Shown here piece by piece: positions 44,779 to 53,814 of a stretch of 64,000 nucleotides of DNA. The position numbers were made by a program, and so were the translations under genes. Position 1 is the first letter of the stretch. Each line of letters starts with the position of its first letter. The DNA comes from Stakelama marina (GTDB lineage: Bacteria; Pseudomonadota; Alphaproteobacteria; Sphingomonadales; Sphingomonadaceae): the NCBI RefSeq assembly GCF_018122655.1, contig NZ_JAGRQC010000004.1, forward strand, positions 310,001 through 374,000, given 5' to 3'. The notes under the pieces are model-generated. The model was not told where the DNA came from, ran no database searches, and worked only from the letters and a program-made list of their open reading frames with translations.

Positions 44779-46067
44779 CGCCAGCTGGCCAGCCACGTCC
44801 AATGCGCAAAGGCCATCCGCCCCGATAGCGGCGATGCGGACAGGATCGGGTAGAAATAGACGAACAGCGCGATGACCGGGATCGCATACCATTCATCCGC
44901 CTGCGCCCATCGACCGCGCCCGAAATGGGCGAATGCGCCGGCGGTGGCGAGGCACAGGAAGATGCTCGAGGGATAATAGTAATAATAGAAGCCGAGCGAT
45001 TTGGGGATCACCGCCCACATCGCGAGCGACGCGATCCAGATGAGCGCAAGCCCCAGCGGCCGCATCGCACGGTCGCGCAGCCCGGCATAGAGGCAGGCGG
45101 CCAGCGCGGCGAGCCCGCCCCACATCGCCGCAGGATTGCCGAGCAGTAGGACGCCGCGCCAGGCGCCGGCGTTGATTTCGTACAGATACCAGATCGGGCG
45201 CAGGTCGAGCGACCAGCTCCACCAGGGCGACTGATAGGGATGATGGCGCAGCACCTGCGTCTGCGCCGCATACATCTGCTCCTGAAAGGGAATGAGCTGA
45301 GAGAGCGTCAGCGGGTCGTATCGGTAGAAGAATTGCGGGGCGTAGGTCGCGAAATAGACGAGGATGCTGACGAGCCCGAGGATCAGCATCGCCGACAGCG
45401 CGCCGACGCCCGGCCAATGGCGTTGGTTGCGGCCCGAAAGCGCGGCGACGATCGGGCGACCGCTTGCCCGCGCGTCGCGCAGGCGGATGGCGACGAACGC
45501 GATGAATGCGAAGGCGACATAGGGTGCGGCAGCCCATTTCGCCGCCGTTGCAAGGCCGAGCAGAACCGCGGTGAGTACAAGGCGCCAGTGCGCCCTGGCC
45601 GTCGTCGGTGCGGCCATCGACCACAGCATCGCCGCGATCGCCAGCGTCAGGAACGCCGCCATATAGGTGTCGAGCATCGCGATGCGTGCCTGGACGAAAA
45701 CCGTCTGGCTGAAGATCAGCAGCACCGCACCGAAGACGGCGGTGCGCATCCGCCCGAAAAGTTGCCACAGGACAGAGAAGCCGCCGAGGATGGTCGCCGT
45801 CCCGGCAAGCGTCGAAAATGCCCGCCAGCCGATCGGATTGTCGCCGAACAGCGCCATGCCGAGGGCGATGAATTCCTTGGCGAGAAGCGGGTGTTCCTTG
45901 TTGAACGGCTGGTTGAGCGCCAGCAGCGCGCGGGCGGCGGGCACGTAATACACCTCGTCGAACATCACCTTGTCGGGGCTGCCCAGCCGGTAGCTGAACA
46001 GCGCCTGCGCAAAGACGGCGATGATGACGGCGACCCAGAGCGGCCGCTGGCGAAGACGGTCGAGCAT
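44775..46067 (-). CDS. PMT-type glycosyltransferase family 39 protein
   Basis: An integral membrane protein of about 430 aa with many helices. After the first helix comes the family's catalytic acidic loop (SYRLGSPDKVMFDEVYYVPA; Asp-Glu pair) and KEHPLLAKEFIALGMALFGD, as in protein O-mannosyltransferases. FYYYYYPSSIFLCLATAGAF near the end is also typical. It would use a lipid-linked sugar such as that made by the convergent GT2-GtrA protein; the two stop codons overlap in a CTAG. The acceptor, protein or lipid, is not known. I choose ATG 46067 over the longer frame to 46232. Confidence 0.85.
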   Translation of the reverse strand: MLDRLRQRPLWVAVIIAVFAQALFSYRLGSPDKVMFDEVYYVPAARALLALNQPFNKEHPLLAKEFIALGMALFGDNPIGWRAFSTLAGTATILGGFSVLWQLFGRMRTAVFGAVLLIFSQTVFVQARIAMLDTYMAAFLTLAIAAMLWSMAAPTTARAHWRLVLTAVLLGLATAAKWAAAPYVAFAFIAFVAIRLRDARASGRPIVAALSGRNQRHWPGVGALSAMLILGLVSILVYFATYAPQFFYRYDPLTLSQLIPFQEQMYAAQTQVLRHHPYQSPWWSWSLDLRPIWYLYEINAGAWRGVLLLGNPAAMWGGLAALAACLYAGLRDRAMRPLGLALIWIASLAMWAVIPKSLGFYYYYYPSSIFLCLATAGAFAHFGRGRWAQADEWYAIPVIALFVYFYPILSASPLSGRMAFAHWTWLASWR

Positions 46068-46172
46068 CGCGAGCGGCTGTAGCGCGCTTTCCAGCGACAA
46101 AGAAGGGTATCGCAACCTAATAGGAGTCGTTGCCTTGACGCGACCGCGCCGCAACCGGCAAAGCTTTTCGCC

Positions 46173-47378
46173 ATGAAGCGCAAAACCGGCCAAGACCGCA
46201 GCATCACCAAGCATTGGCGCCCCGCGACGCAAGCCGTGCGCGGCGGCACCGCACGTTCAGAATGGGGCGAGACGTCGGAGGCGATGTTCCTGACATCGGG
46301 CTATGCCTATGACTGTGCGGGCGACGCTGCGGCGCGCTTTGCCGGCGATCAGCAGGGCATGACCTATTCGCGCCTCCAGAACCCGACCGTGGAGATGCTG
46401 GAGGAGCGCATCGCGCTGATGGAAGGCGCCGAGGCGTGCCGCACGATGGCGAGCGGCATGGCGGCGATGACCGCCGCGCTGCTCTGCCAGCTCGAGGCGG
46501 GCGACCATGTCGTTGCGGGCCGCGCGGCGTTCGGTTCGTGCCGCTGGCTGGTCGATACGCTGCTGCCCAAATTCGGTATCGAGACGGTGACGGTGGACGC
46601 GCGCGATCCGCAGGCGTTCATCGACGCGGCCAAGGACAATACCAAGTTGTTCTTCTTCGAAACGCCGGCCAATCCGACGATGGACGTTGTCGACCTGACC
46701 GCAGTGTGCGGCATCGCGAAGGAACGCGGCATCCTGACGCTCGTCGACAATGCGTTCGCCACGTCGGCCTTGCAGCGGCCGATGGAATTCGGCGCCGATA
46801 TCGTCGCATATTCGGCGACCAAGATGATGGACGGGCAGGGCCGCGTGCTGGCGGGAGCGGTGTGCGGGACCGAGGAGTTCGTCAACGAAACGCTGCTGCC
46901 GTTCACGCGCAATACCGGCCCGACGCTGAGCGCGTTCAACGCCTGGGTGGTGCTGAAGGGCCTCGAGACGCTCGACATGCGCATCCGTCGCCAGAGCGAG
47001 AACAGTGTAAAGATCGGCAGCTTCCTCGAAGGCCGCGTGCCGCGCATCCTCCATCCCGGACTGCCGAGCCATCCGCAGCACGACCTCGCCATGGCGCAGA
47101 TGTCGGCATGCGGATCGGTATTCTCGTTCGAGGTCGAAGGGCGCGGGCAGGCGCACGGGCTGCTCGACGCGCTGACGCTGATCGACATTTCGAACAATAT
47201 CGGTGACTCGCGCTCGCTGATGACGCACCCTGCATCGACGACGCATTCGGGCGTTGCCGAGGACAAGCGGCTGGAAATGGGTATTTCCGAAGGGATGCTG
47301 CGGATCAATGTCGGGCTGGAAGATCCGCAGGACCTGATCGACGATCTCGATGCCGCGCTATCGAAAGTGGGGTTGTGA
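46173..47378 (+). CDS. metZ: O-succinylhomoserine sulfhydrylase
   Basis: A 401-aa PLP enzyme of the Cys/Met-metabolism family that makes homocysteine from O-succinylhomoserine and sulfide. PLP Lys is in the ADIVAYSATKMMDGQGRVLA segment (near residue 215). TYSRLQNPTVEMLEERIALM, ETPANPTMDVVDLTAVC and HPASTTHSGVAEDKRLEMGI are all present. The KMMDGQGR pattern favours MetZ over cystathionine gamma-synthase. I saw no SAM-II or other SAM riboswitch in the 100 bp upstream. apaG starts within its stop codon. Confidence 0.95.
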   Translation: MKRKTGQDRSITKHWRPATQAVRGGTARSEWGETSEAMFLTSGYAYDCAGDAAARFAGDQQGMTYSRLQNPTVEMLEERIALMEGAEACRTMASGMAAMTAALLCQLEAGDHVVAGRAAFGSCRWLVDTLLPKFGIETVTVDARDPQAFIDAAKDNTKLFFFETPANPTMDVVDLTAVCGIAKERGILTLVDNAFATSALQRPMEFGADIVAYSATKMMDGQGRVLAGAVCGTEEFVNETLLPFTRNTGPTLSAFNAWVVLKGLETLDMRIRRQSENSVKIGSFLEGRVPRILHPGLPSHPQHDLAMAQMSACGSVFSFEVEGRGQAHGLLDALTLIDISNNIGDSRSLMTHPASTTHSGVAEDKRLEMGISEGMLRINVGLEDPQDLIDDLDAALSKVGL

Positions 47379-47773
47379 AGGAACTGTTCGAACATGTGGC
47401 GGAGACCGGCGCGATCGCGGTTCGCGTCGCGGTCAGCTATTTGCCCGAACAGTCCGAGCCCGAGCGCGGGCGGTGGTTCTGGGCCTATCATGTCCGGATC
47501 GAGAATGGCGGGGATCAGGCGATCCAGCTTCTGACCCGGCACTGGATCATCACCGACGGCCGCGGCGCGCGCCACTCTGTCGAGGGCGAAGGCGTGGTCG
47601 GCGAACAGCCGCGCATCGAGCCGGGCGACAGCTATGACTATGTCTCGGGCTGTCCGCTGGCGACACCGACGGGGTCGATGCAGGGCAGCTATCGCATGAT
47701 CGCCGCAGACGCATCGGTGTTCGACGTGGCGATCCCCAAATTCGCGCTGGTCGCGCCGGCGGTGACGGGGTGA
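47375..47773 (+). CDS. apaG: ApaG-domain protein
   Basis: This 132-aa protein has a complete ApaG (DUF525) immunoglobulin-like fold: WFWAYHVRIENGGDQAIQLL, LTRHWIITDGRG, VVGEQPRIEPGDSYDYVSGC and GSMQGSYRM. ApaG influences Ap4A and divalent cation levels in enterobacteria, with the mechanism unsettled. GTG 47375 overlaps the metZ stop (GTGA), so the two are coupled. A dispersed palindrome follows the stop. Confidence 0.93.
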   Translation: MKELFEHVAETGAIAVRVAVSYLPEQSEPERGRWFWAYHVRIENGGDQAIQLLTRHWIITDGRGARHSVEGEGVVGEQPRIEPGDSYDYVSGCPLATPTGSMQGSYRMIAADASVFDVAIPKFALVAPAVTG

Positions 47774-47802
47774 GCGGCGTGCGGCCAACAGATCGCGCTC
47801 AC

Positions 47803-47855
47803 CCTGAGCGTGTCGAAGGGTGGTTGCCGCCATCCGGCTTCGACAGGCTCAGCCT
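47803..47855. repeat. Dispersed palindromic repeat
   Basis: CTGAGCGTGTCGAAG pairs with CTTCGACAGGCTCAG across a loop that itself folds (GGTGG/CCATC). This CTTCGACAxGCTCAG unit is, from memory, one of the commonest intergenic repeats in sphingomonads and other proteobacteria. It lies between apaG and the LysR gene. Confidence 0.75.
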
Positions 47856-47918
47856 GAGCGCGGAGGTTCCGGGGCGGCGGTTCGGTCCTGTCGCGGGGGA
47901 GCGGCTGGAGGCGCGGAC

Positions 47919-48710
47919 GTGAAGCGCACGCATCTTCCGCTCAACGGCCTGCGCGTGCTCGACGCGGCGGCGCGGCATCTGTCGTTCACGCGCGCGGCGG
48001 ACGAACTGGCGGTGACGCCGGCGGCGGTCGGGCAGCAGATTCGCGCGCTCGAGGATACGCTGGGCGTCGTGCTGTTCCGGCGCACGACGCGCGGGCTGGA
48101 ACTGACGCCGGAAGGGGCGGCCGGACTCGATGCGCTGCGCGGCGGATTCCTGCATTTCGAGGATTCGGTGCGCGCGATGCAGGCGGGGCAGTCATCCAAG
48201 TCGCTGACCATCGCCGCACCGCGCGACCTGACGCAGAAATGGCTGATGCCGCGCCTTGCGCGCATTGCCGAGAGCGACGGTGAGATTCGCTTCGTCCTGC
48301 TGCCCGCCGACGAGGATGTCGATTTCACCGAGGCCAATCTCGACCTGGCGATCCGCTGGGGCGAGGGGCCGGGAGAACATGAGGGCGAGGCGCTGGAATC
48401 GGACGGCATGGTGACCGTCGAACGCCCCGGTGGCGGCGCCGATACGCGGATTTCATGGCCCGGCTGCATGACCGAGGAAAGCCGTTCGCTGGTGCGGGTC
48501 GGCGATGCCGGACTGGCGATCGAGGCGGCGGCGCAGGGCCTGGGCCGGACGACCGTTCCGGAACTCATCGCGCGCGCGGATGTTGCGGCAGGGCGGGTGG
48601 CGATAATCGGTGAGCCGAAACCGTTCGCCAAAGGATATTGGATGGTCGCGCCGCTTCCGCAGTGGCGCCAGCAGAAGGTGCGTGCATTGGTTGACGCGTT
48701 GGCAGCATGA
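47919..48710 (+). CDS. LysR-family regulator (GcvA-like), shortened effector domain
   Basis: About 263 aa. The N-terminal winged HTH is clear: LNGLRVLDAAARHLSFTRAA, DELAVTPAAVGQQIRALEDT, LGVVLFRRTTRGLELTPEGA, close to GcvA/AmpR-type regulators. The ligand domain is shorter than the usual 200 residues, lacking part of its middle (LDLAIRWGEGPGEHEGEALE runs straight to an acidic linker). GTG 47919 has GGAGG upstream. An earlier start at 47820 would pass through the palindromic repeat. Its stop overlaps the next GNAT gene as ATGA. Confidence 0.85.
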   Translation: MKRTHLPLNGLRVLDAAARHLSFTRAADELAVTPAAVGQQIRALEDTLGVVLFRRTTRGLELTPEGAAGLDALRGGFLHFEDSVRAMQAGQSSKSLTIAAPRDLTQKWLMPRLARIAESDGEIRFVLLPADEDVDFTEANLDLAIRWGEGPGEHEGEALESDGMVTVERPGGGADTRISWPGCMTEESRSLVRVGDAGLAIEAAAQGLGRTTVPELIARADVAAGRVAIIGEPKPFAKGYWMVAPLPQWRQQKVRALVDALAA

Positions 48711-49252
48711 TCGAGAAGCATATTCCCGTGATCGAGACCGAGCGGCTGAGGCTCCGCCCGCTCGTCCCCGACGATGCCGAGGCGGTCTATCCCAGCCTTT
48801 CGGACCACGAGGTAATGCGCTGGTGGTCGCGCCCGCCGCTCGAATCGATCGAGGAAACGCGCGAATATCTGGGCCGCGTCGATGACGATGAATGGCGCGC
48901 CTGGGCGATCACGCGCAACGACGACGATCATGCGATCGGCTGGGTATCGGTCGGCGAAAAACGGCAGGGCGATGTCTGCGAGATCGGATATTTCCTCATC
49001 CGCGAAGCCTGGGGTTCGGGCCGCGCGCGCGAAGCGGTGGCGGGCGTCATCGACTATCTGTTCAATGAGGAGAACAAGCGGCGCGTATTCGCCGATACCG
49101 ATCCCGACAATGCGGCCTCGATCGCGCTGCTCGAACGGCTGGGGTTCCAGCACGAAGGCAAGCTGCGCGGCGAATGGGAAACGCATATCGGCGTGCGCGA
49201 CAGCATGATCTACGGCATGTTGCGCGAGGAATGGATTCGTGAGCAGGCCTGA
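48707..49252 (+). CDS. GNAT-family acetyltransferase, RimJ/RimL-like
   Basis: A 181-aa GNAT enzyme: VIETERLRLRPLVPDDAEAV opening typical of the RimJ/RimL group, then EIGYFLIREAWGSGRAREAV as acetyl-CoA motif A, and NAASIALLERLGFQHEGKLR as motif B. Such proteins acetylate N-termini, antibiotics or small amines. Start overlaps the LysR stop, so the regulator may control it. The next gene begins 14 nt before its end. Confidence 0.87.
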   Translation: MIEKHIPVIETERLRLRPLVPDDAEAVYPSLSDHEVMRWWSRPPLESIEETREYLGRVDDDEWRAWAITRNDDDHAIGWVSVGEKRQGDVCEIGYFLIREAWGSGRAREAVAGVIDYLFNEENKRRVFADTDPDNAASIALLERLGFQHEGKLRGEWETHIGVRDSMIYGMLREEWIREQA

Positions 49253-49490
49253 CCTGAACGATCCCGAAGCGCGCAAGGCCTATATCCGCGAATTGCGGAG
49301 GATCGGCCGACCGCTGCGCACCTTTGCTCTGGGGATCACGCTGATCGGCGTACTGCTTGCCGCCGCGGCGCGGTACGACAGGTTGCCGCAATGGGTGCCG
49401 CTGCTCTTCATCGTGACGGGCGGCGCGTTCATGGTCGCGGCCATCGTCCAGCGGACAAGCTATCACAGGCGCCGGATGCGCGGCGAATAG
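49239..49490 (+). CDS. Small two-helix membrane protein, hypothetical
   Basis: An 83-aa product from GTG 49239. A charged N-terminal helix (DLNDPEARKAYIRELRRIGR) precedes two transmembrane segments (FALGITLIGVLLAAAARY; WVPLLFIVTGGAFMVAAIV), and the C-terminus is basic (YHRRRMRGE). The 14-nt overlap with the GNAT gene suggests co-translation. No recognised family. Confidence 0.65.
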   Translation: MSRPDLNDPEARKAYIRELRRIGRPLRTFALGITLIGVLLAAAARYDRLPQWVPLLFIVTGGAFMVAAIVQRTSYHRRRMRGE

Positions 49491-49531
49491 TTCCTTTCTC
49501 GAAACCGATCACGGCCCGCGCTTCGGCGAGT

Positions 49532-50884
49532 TCAGCGTGAGCGGGGGGCGGCGGCGCTTCCTTCGGCGTGTCCGGCACCATCATCGGCAGCGACAAGGTT
49601 CAGCGCGCGCTGCATCAGGCCGACGAATTTCGCCTGCTCTACAGCGGCATCCGGGCGGTGCCAGTTGCCGGTCACCGCATACCAGCGGCCATCCTTGCGG
49701 CGGACGAGGAAATTCGCGGCGATGACGCCGGGCTCCGACCCGCCCTTGTAGCCGATATAATCGAACCGTGCCGCGGTATCGGCGCTCACGCCCGGATTGA
49801 CGGCGAGAATCCCGAGTGCCTGTTCGTCGCCGTTGCGGCGAAGCCAATCGAGCGCCCGTGCTTCATCGCCGGGGCTTGCGAACCATTCGACGCTTTCGGT
49901 CGCAAGCGGTTGGTTGCCAAAGCCGGCGGGTTCGGGATCGGATGCGAGTATCCCGCGATTCTGGTCCAGCAGGCGCGCGCGCGCGGCGGGGTCCGAAGCG
50001 CCGCGCCACGCTGTCAGCAACTGCGCGTTGTCGGGCGACTTCAGCACAAATGCTTCGCGCGTGGTCAGCACCGGCAGCGTAGCGTCGGGATCGGCGGTGC
50101 CCATGGCGGCGACCATGTTTCCGATCCGGTCGCGACCCAAAAGCTGCATCAGCGTATCCGTCGCGGTGTTGTCGCTGACCGAGATCATCAGCGTGGCGAG
50201 GCTGTGAAGCGTCATCGGCGAACCGGCCGGCCAGTCATGGACGATGCCCGAGGGAAAGGCAGCCGGGAGAAGCGCCGTCACCTCGTCCCATCGACGCTCG
50301 CCAGCGACGATCTGGCGTGAAAGCGCGCCCAATACCCAGAGCTTGAAGGAAGAGCCGATCGGCGCCGCTTTGTCGCCGCGCCATTCCCGGACTGTTTGCG
50401 GGGTGTCGTTCCCCAGCGCGTAGATGCCGTAGCCTGCCTTGCCGGGCAGCGCCTGGAATGCGGCGTCGAGCATCGCCGGTGAGTCGTCGCGCGGTTCGGT
50501 TCCGGTGATGAACAGGCCGGTGACGCTGTGCGGGGTTGCGGGATCGACCGCGATGCGCGCGGTGGCGATTCCATGTTCATAGCCGATCCGGATCGCGGCG
50601 GCCCATGGCGACGATGGCGTGACTTTCTCTATCCCGGTGGGGGCGCCGATCGCGCTTTCGATCTGCTCCATCAACATGTCCCATTTCGCCCTGGGCACCT
50701 GTCCGCGAAAAGCGGCGGAGAAATAGCGTTGATAATCGCCTTCGCCCGCCAGGATTTCGGGAAGCTGGGCGATCCGCTGCTCGAGCGGGACAGATGCAGT
50801 CGCGGCCTGCCGCGCCGACGCACCGGCAGGCAAAAGCAGTGGTGCAAGCGATACCAGAAGCAGCAGGCAGGTTCGGCGAAGCAT
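49532..50884 (-). CDS. Exported serine hydrolase of the class A beta-lactamase fold
   Basis: A 450-aa protein with signal peptide MLRRTCLLLLVSLAPLLLPA. About 110 extra residues precede the catalytic domain. Active-site motifs are in order: SxxK in APIGSSFKLWVLGALSRQ (near 178), SDN in MISVSDNTATDTLMQLLG (near 234), and KGG in DYIGYKGGSEPGVIAANFLV where beta-lactamases have KTG. The extra N-terminal domain and the KGG variant suggest a housekeeping hydrolase or D-Ala-type peptidase rather than an antibiotic-resistance enzyme, but activity cannot be read from sequence. Confidence 0.82.
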   Translation of the reverse strand: MLRRTCLLLLVSLAPLLLPAGASARQAATASVPLEQRIAQLPEILAGEGDYQRYFSAAFRGQVPRAKWDMLMEQIESAIGAPTGIEKVTPSSPWAAAIRIGYEHGIATARIAVDPATPHSVTGLFITGTEPRDDSPAMLDAAFQALPGKAGYGIYALGNDTPQTVREWRGDKAAPIGSSFKLWVLGALSRQIVAGERRWDEVTALLPAAFPSGIVHDWPAGSPMTLHSLATLMISVSDNTATDTLMQLLGRDRIGNMVAAMGTADPDATLPVLTTREAFVLKSPDNAQLLTAWRGASDPAARARLLDQNRGILASDPEPAGFGNQPLATESVEWFASPGDEARALDWLRRNGDEQALGILAVNPGVSADTAARFDYIGYKGGSEPGVIAANFLVRRKDGRWYAVTGNWHRPDAAVEQAKFVGLMQRALNLVAADDGAGHAEGSAAAPRSR

Positions 50885-50952
50885 CGGAATCTCCCGGTTC
50901 GGCGTTGCGCCCTTATAGCCTGCCGCGATGTCGCCCGTTCAAGTCCGCCCGG

Positions 50953-52929
50953 TCAGGCGTCGATCGCCTCTTCATCCATGCGGCCGGCATTTTCCTGGAT
51001 GAAGGCGAAGCGGTGGGCGGGGTTGTTGCCCATCAGCCGGTCGACCAGATCCTTCACGCCCGCGCGTTCTTCATATTCCTGCGGCAGCATGATGCGGATC
51101 AGGCTGCGCGTTTCGGGGTTCATCGTCGTTTCGCGAAGCTGCCCCGGGTTCATCTCGCCAAGGCCCTTGAAGCGTGCGACCTCGACCTTCTTGCCCTTGA
51201 ACTCGCTCGCTTCGAGTTCGGCGCGGTGCGCGTCGTCACGGGCGTAGAGGCTCTTGGTACCGGCGGTCAGGCGGTACAGCGGCGGCTGGGCGAGGAACAG
51301 ATGCCCTTTGCGCACCACATCGGGCATTTCCTGAAAGAAGAAGGTCATCAGGAGCGTCGCGATATGCGCGCCGTCGACATCGGCGTCGGTCATGATGACG
51401 ATGCGTTCGTAGCGCAGGTTCGACGCGTCGCAATCCTTGCGCGTGCCGCAGCCGAGCGCCTGGATCAGGTCGGCGATTTCCTGGTTGGCGAGGATCTTGG
51501 CGCTGGTCGCCGAGGCGACGTTGAGGATTTTGCCACGGATCGGCAGGATCGCCTGCGTCTTGCGGTCGCGCGCCTGCTTGGCCGACCCGCCTGCCGAATC
51601 GCCTTCGACGATGAACAGCTCGGTGCCTTCGTTGCCGTCGTTCGAACAGTCGGTGAGCTTGCCGGGGAGGCGCAGCTTGCGCGAGCTGGTCGCGGTCTTG
51701 CGCTTGACCTCGCGCTCCTGCTTGCGGCGGAGGCGTTCTTCCATCCGCTCGAGGATCAGGCCGAGCAGCGCCTTGCCGCGCTCCATATTGTCGGTGAGGA
51801 AATGGTCGAAATGGTCGCGCACCGCGCGCTCGACGAGGCCTGCCGCCTCTGGCGAGGTCAGCCGGTCCTTGGTCTGCGACTGGAACTGCGGATCGCGGAT
51901 GAAGACCGACAGCATCAGCTCGCTGCCTGTCATCATGTCGTCGGCGGAGATGTCCTTCGCCTTTTTCTGCCCGACCAGTTCGCCAAAGGCGCGGATGCCC
52001 TTGGTCAGCGCGGCGCGCAGGCCGTTTTCGTGCGTACCGCCGTCGGGCGTCGGGATGGTGTTGCAGTACCAGCTATAGCTGCCGTCGGAAAACAGCGGCC
52101 AGGCGACCGCCCATTCGACCTTGCCCTGACCGTCGGGAAAATCCTGGCTGCCGGTGAAGAAGTCGGCGGTGGCGCATTCGCGGCCGTTCACCTGTTCCTT
52201 CAGATGGTCGGCAAGGCCGCCGGGGAACTGGAACACCGCCTCGGACGGCGTATCGTCGGTGATGATCGCGGGGTCGCATTTCCAGCGAATCTCGACGCCG
52301 GCGAACAGATAGGCCTTCGACCGGGCGAGCTTGTAGAGCCGCGCCGGCTTGAACTGCAGCTCCTTGAAAATCTCGGTATCGGGGGTGAACGCGGTCATCG
52401 TCCCGCGGCGGTTGGGCGTTTGCCCGAGATGTTCGAGCGGGCCGAGCGTTACGCCGCGCGAGAAATGCTGGCGATAGAGCTGCCGGTCGCGCGCGACCTC
52501 GACTACCGTGTCCGACGACAGCGCGTTGACCACGCTGACGCCGACGCCGTGAAGGCCACCCGAGGTGGCATAGGCCTTGGCCGAGAACTTGCCGCCCGAA
52601 TGCAGCGTCGAAAGGATGACCTCAAGCGCCGACTTGTCGGGAAATTTGGGGTGCGGGTCGACGGGAATGCCGCGACCATTGTCGGTGACGGTCAGGCGGT
52701 TGCCCGCCTCCAGCGTGACCTCGATCCGCGTCGCATGGCCCGCGACCGCCTCGTCCATCGAATTGTCGATGACTTCCGCGGCGAGGTGGTGGAGCGCGCG
52801 TTCGTCGGTGCCGCCGATATACATGCCGGGGCGGCGGCGCACGGGTTCCAGCCCCTCGAGCACCTCGATCGAGGAAGCGTCATAGCTGTTGTCGGCGGGC
52901 GTTTTGGACGCGAACAGGTCTTCGGACAT
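50953..52929 (-). CDS. parE: DNA topoisomerase IV subunit B
   Basis: ParE is the ATPase subunit that drives decatenation of daughter chromosomes with ParC. The 658-aa protein has the GHKL ATPase (EVIDNSMDEAVAGHA; VTDNGRGIPVD; SGGLHGVGVSVVNALS) and the Toprim domain (ELFIVEGDSAGGSAKQARDR, MTDADVDGAHIATLLMTFFF). The length and the QAILPIRGKILNVASATSAK block distinguish it from GyrB, which is about 150 residues longer in this group. Stand-alone on the minus strand. Confidence 0.95.
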   Translation of the reverse strand: MSEDLFASKTPADNSYDASSIEVLEGLEPVRRRPGMYIGGTDERALHHLAAEVIDNSMDEAVAGHATRIEVTLEAGNRLTVTDNGRGIPVDPHPKFPDKSALEVILSTLHSGGKFSAKAYATSGGLHGVGVSVVNALSSDTVVEVARDRQLYRQHFSRGVTLGPLEHLGQTPNRRGTMTAFTPDTEIFKELQFKPARLYKLARSKAYLFAGVEIRWKCDPAIITDDTPSEAVFQFPGGLADHLKEQVNGRECATADFFTGSQDFPDGQGKVEWAVAWPLFSDGSYSWYCNTIPTPDGGTHENGLRAALTKGIRAFGELVGQKKAKDISADDMMTGSELMLSVFIRDPQFQSQTKDRLTSPEAAGLVERAVRDHFDHFLTDNMERGKALLGLILERMEERLRRKQEREVKRKTATSSRKLRLPGKLTDCSNDGNEGTELFIVEGDSAGGSAKQARDRKTQAILPIRGKILNVASATSAKILANQEIADLIQALGCGTRKDCDASNLRYERIVIMTDADVDGAHIATLLMTFFFQEMPDVVRKGHLFLAQPPLYRLTAGTKSLYARDDAHRAELEASEFKGKKVEVARFKGLGEMNPGQLRETTMNPETRSLIRIMLPQEYEERAGVKDLVDRLMGNNPAHRFAFIQENAGRMDEEAIDA

Positions 52930-53063
52930 GGGTCCAGCTATAGGGTCGCAGGAGTCGGACGCGCAAGCGCCACCGGTATCGGCCGCGCCGAACCGGTGTG
53001 CGATATTTTGCGCTGGTCGCTATGCCGCGCGGTGAACGGTTGCGCGCGAGCGGCGCCAGCCGT

Positions 53064-53738
53064 TCAGCGGACGCGCGGGCCGCCATAGGGCAGCGGCGGA
53101 GGCGGGCGACGGTCGCGACGCGGAAGCTGCGCCTGATAAGCGTGGCCGCAATGTTCGACGCAATAGGGAAAGCCCGGATTCACCTTGTCGCCGCAGAAAT
53201 GGAAGTCCGGCTCGCCCGGATGGCCGATCGGCCATTTGCAGATTCGGTCGTTGAGATCGAGCAGGCTGGTCTTGTCGGCGATTTCCTCCGACGGACGTGC
53301 GGGCACAAGGCGGCGCGGCGGTGCGGGTGTCGTCGGCGGGCCCTGATCGCCCGGATTCTGACGCAGGAAGCCGCCGGGTCCGATCGAGCGCGCAACGGGC
53401 TTCTTGCTGCCTTCCTCTTCCGCATCGTCCTTGGCCTCTGCGGCAGCCGGAGCAGGCTCTGGCTTCGGCGCGGCGGCGGCAGGTGCGGCGGGCGCCGGCG
53501 ATGCCTTTGGCTTGGGCGCAGGCTTTGGCGTGGGTGTCGGTGATGCCTTTGCCGCCGGCTTGGCATCCGAATCGCCCGCCTTGACCGGCGACGGACGCGA
53601 TTTCAGACCGAGCCGGTGGGCCTTGCCGATCACGGCGTTGCGGCTGATGCCGCCCAGCTTTTCGGCGATCTGGCTGGCGGTGCTGCCCGATTCCCACATC
53701 TTGGTCAGCGTTTCGATACGTTCTTCGGTCCAGCTCAT
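53064..53738 (-). CDS. gcrA: GcrA cell cycle regulator
   Basis: GcrA is a sigma70-bound transcription factor that reads CcrM-methylated GANTC sites and controls S-phase genes in Alphaproteobacteria. The 224-aa protein has the N-terminal DNA-binding domain (MSWTEERIETLTKMWESGST, ISRNAVIGKAHRLGLKSRPS), a long Pro/Ala linker (TPTPKPAPKPKASPAPAAPA), and the C-terminal sigma-interacting part with CKWPIGHPGEPDFHFCGDKV and PYCVEHCGHAY. The linker is longer than the Caulobacter one. Confidence 0.95.
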   Translation of the reverse strand: MSWTEERIETLTKMWESGSTASQIAEKLGGISRNAVIGKAHRLGLKSRPSPVKAGDSDAKPAAKASPTPTPKPAPKPKASPAPAAPAAAAPKPEPAPAAAEAKDDAEEEGSKKPVARSIGPGGFLRQNPGDQGPPTTPAPPRRLVPARPSEEIADKTSLLDLNDRICKWPIGHPGEPDFHFCGDKVNPGFPYCVEHCGHAYQAQLPRRDRRPPPPLPYGGPRVR

Positions 53739-53814
53739 CCGTATTCCTCAAACAGCAACTCAATCGGCGATGCCGGGTTGCGGGTCTGCGCGGCAGCGAT
53801 TACGCGATGCTGCC

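Noticed and set aside
46068-46172. SAM-II-type riboswitch before metZ
   Set aside because: I looked for the SAM-II pseudoknot pattern expected in alphaproteobacterial met genes and could not find its conserved blocks in this gap.
47820-47918. Upstream extension of the LysR gene to 47820
   Set aside because: It would translate the dispersed palindrome; GTG 47919 has a good GGAGG and begins the canonical HTH.
49532-50884. Acquired antibiotic-resistance beta-lactamase
   Set aside because: Composition matches the chromosome, there is an extra N-terminal region and the third motif is KGG; no mobile element is near.
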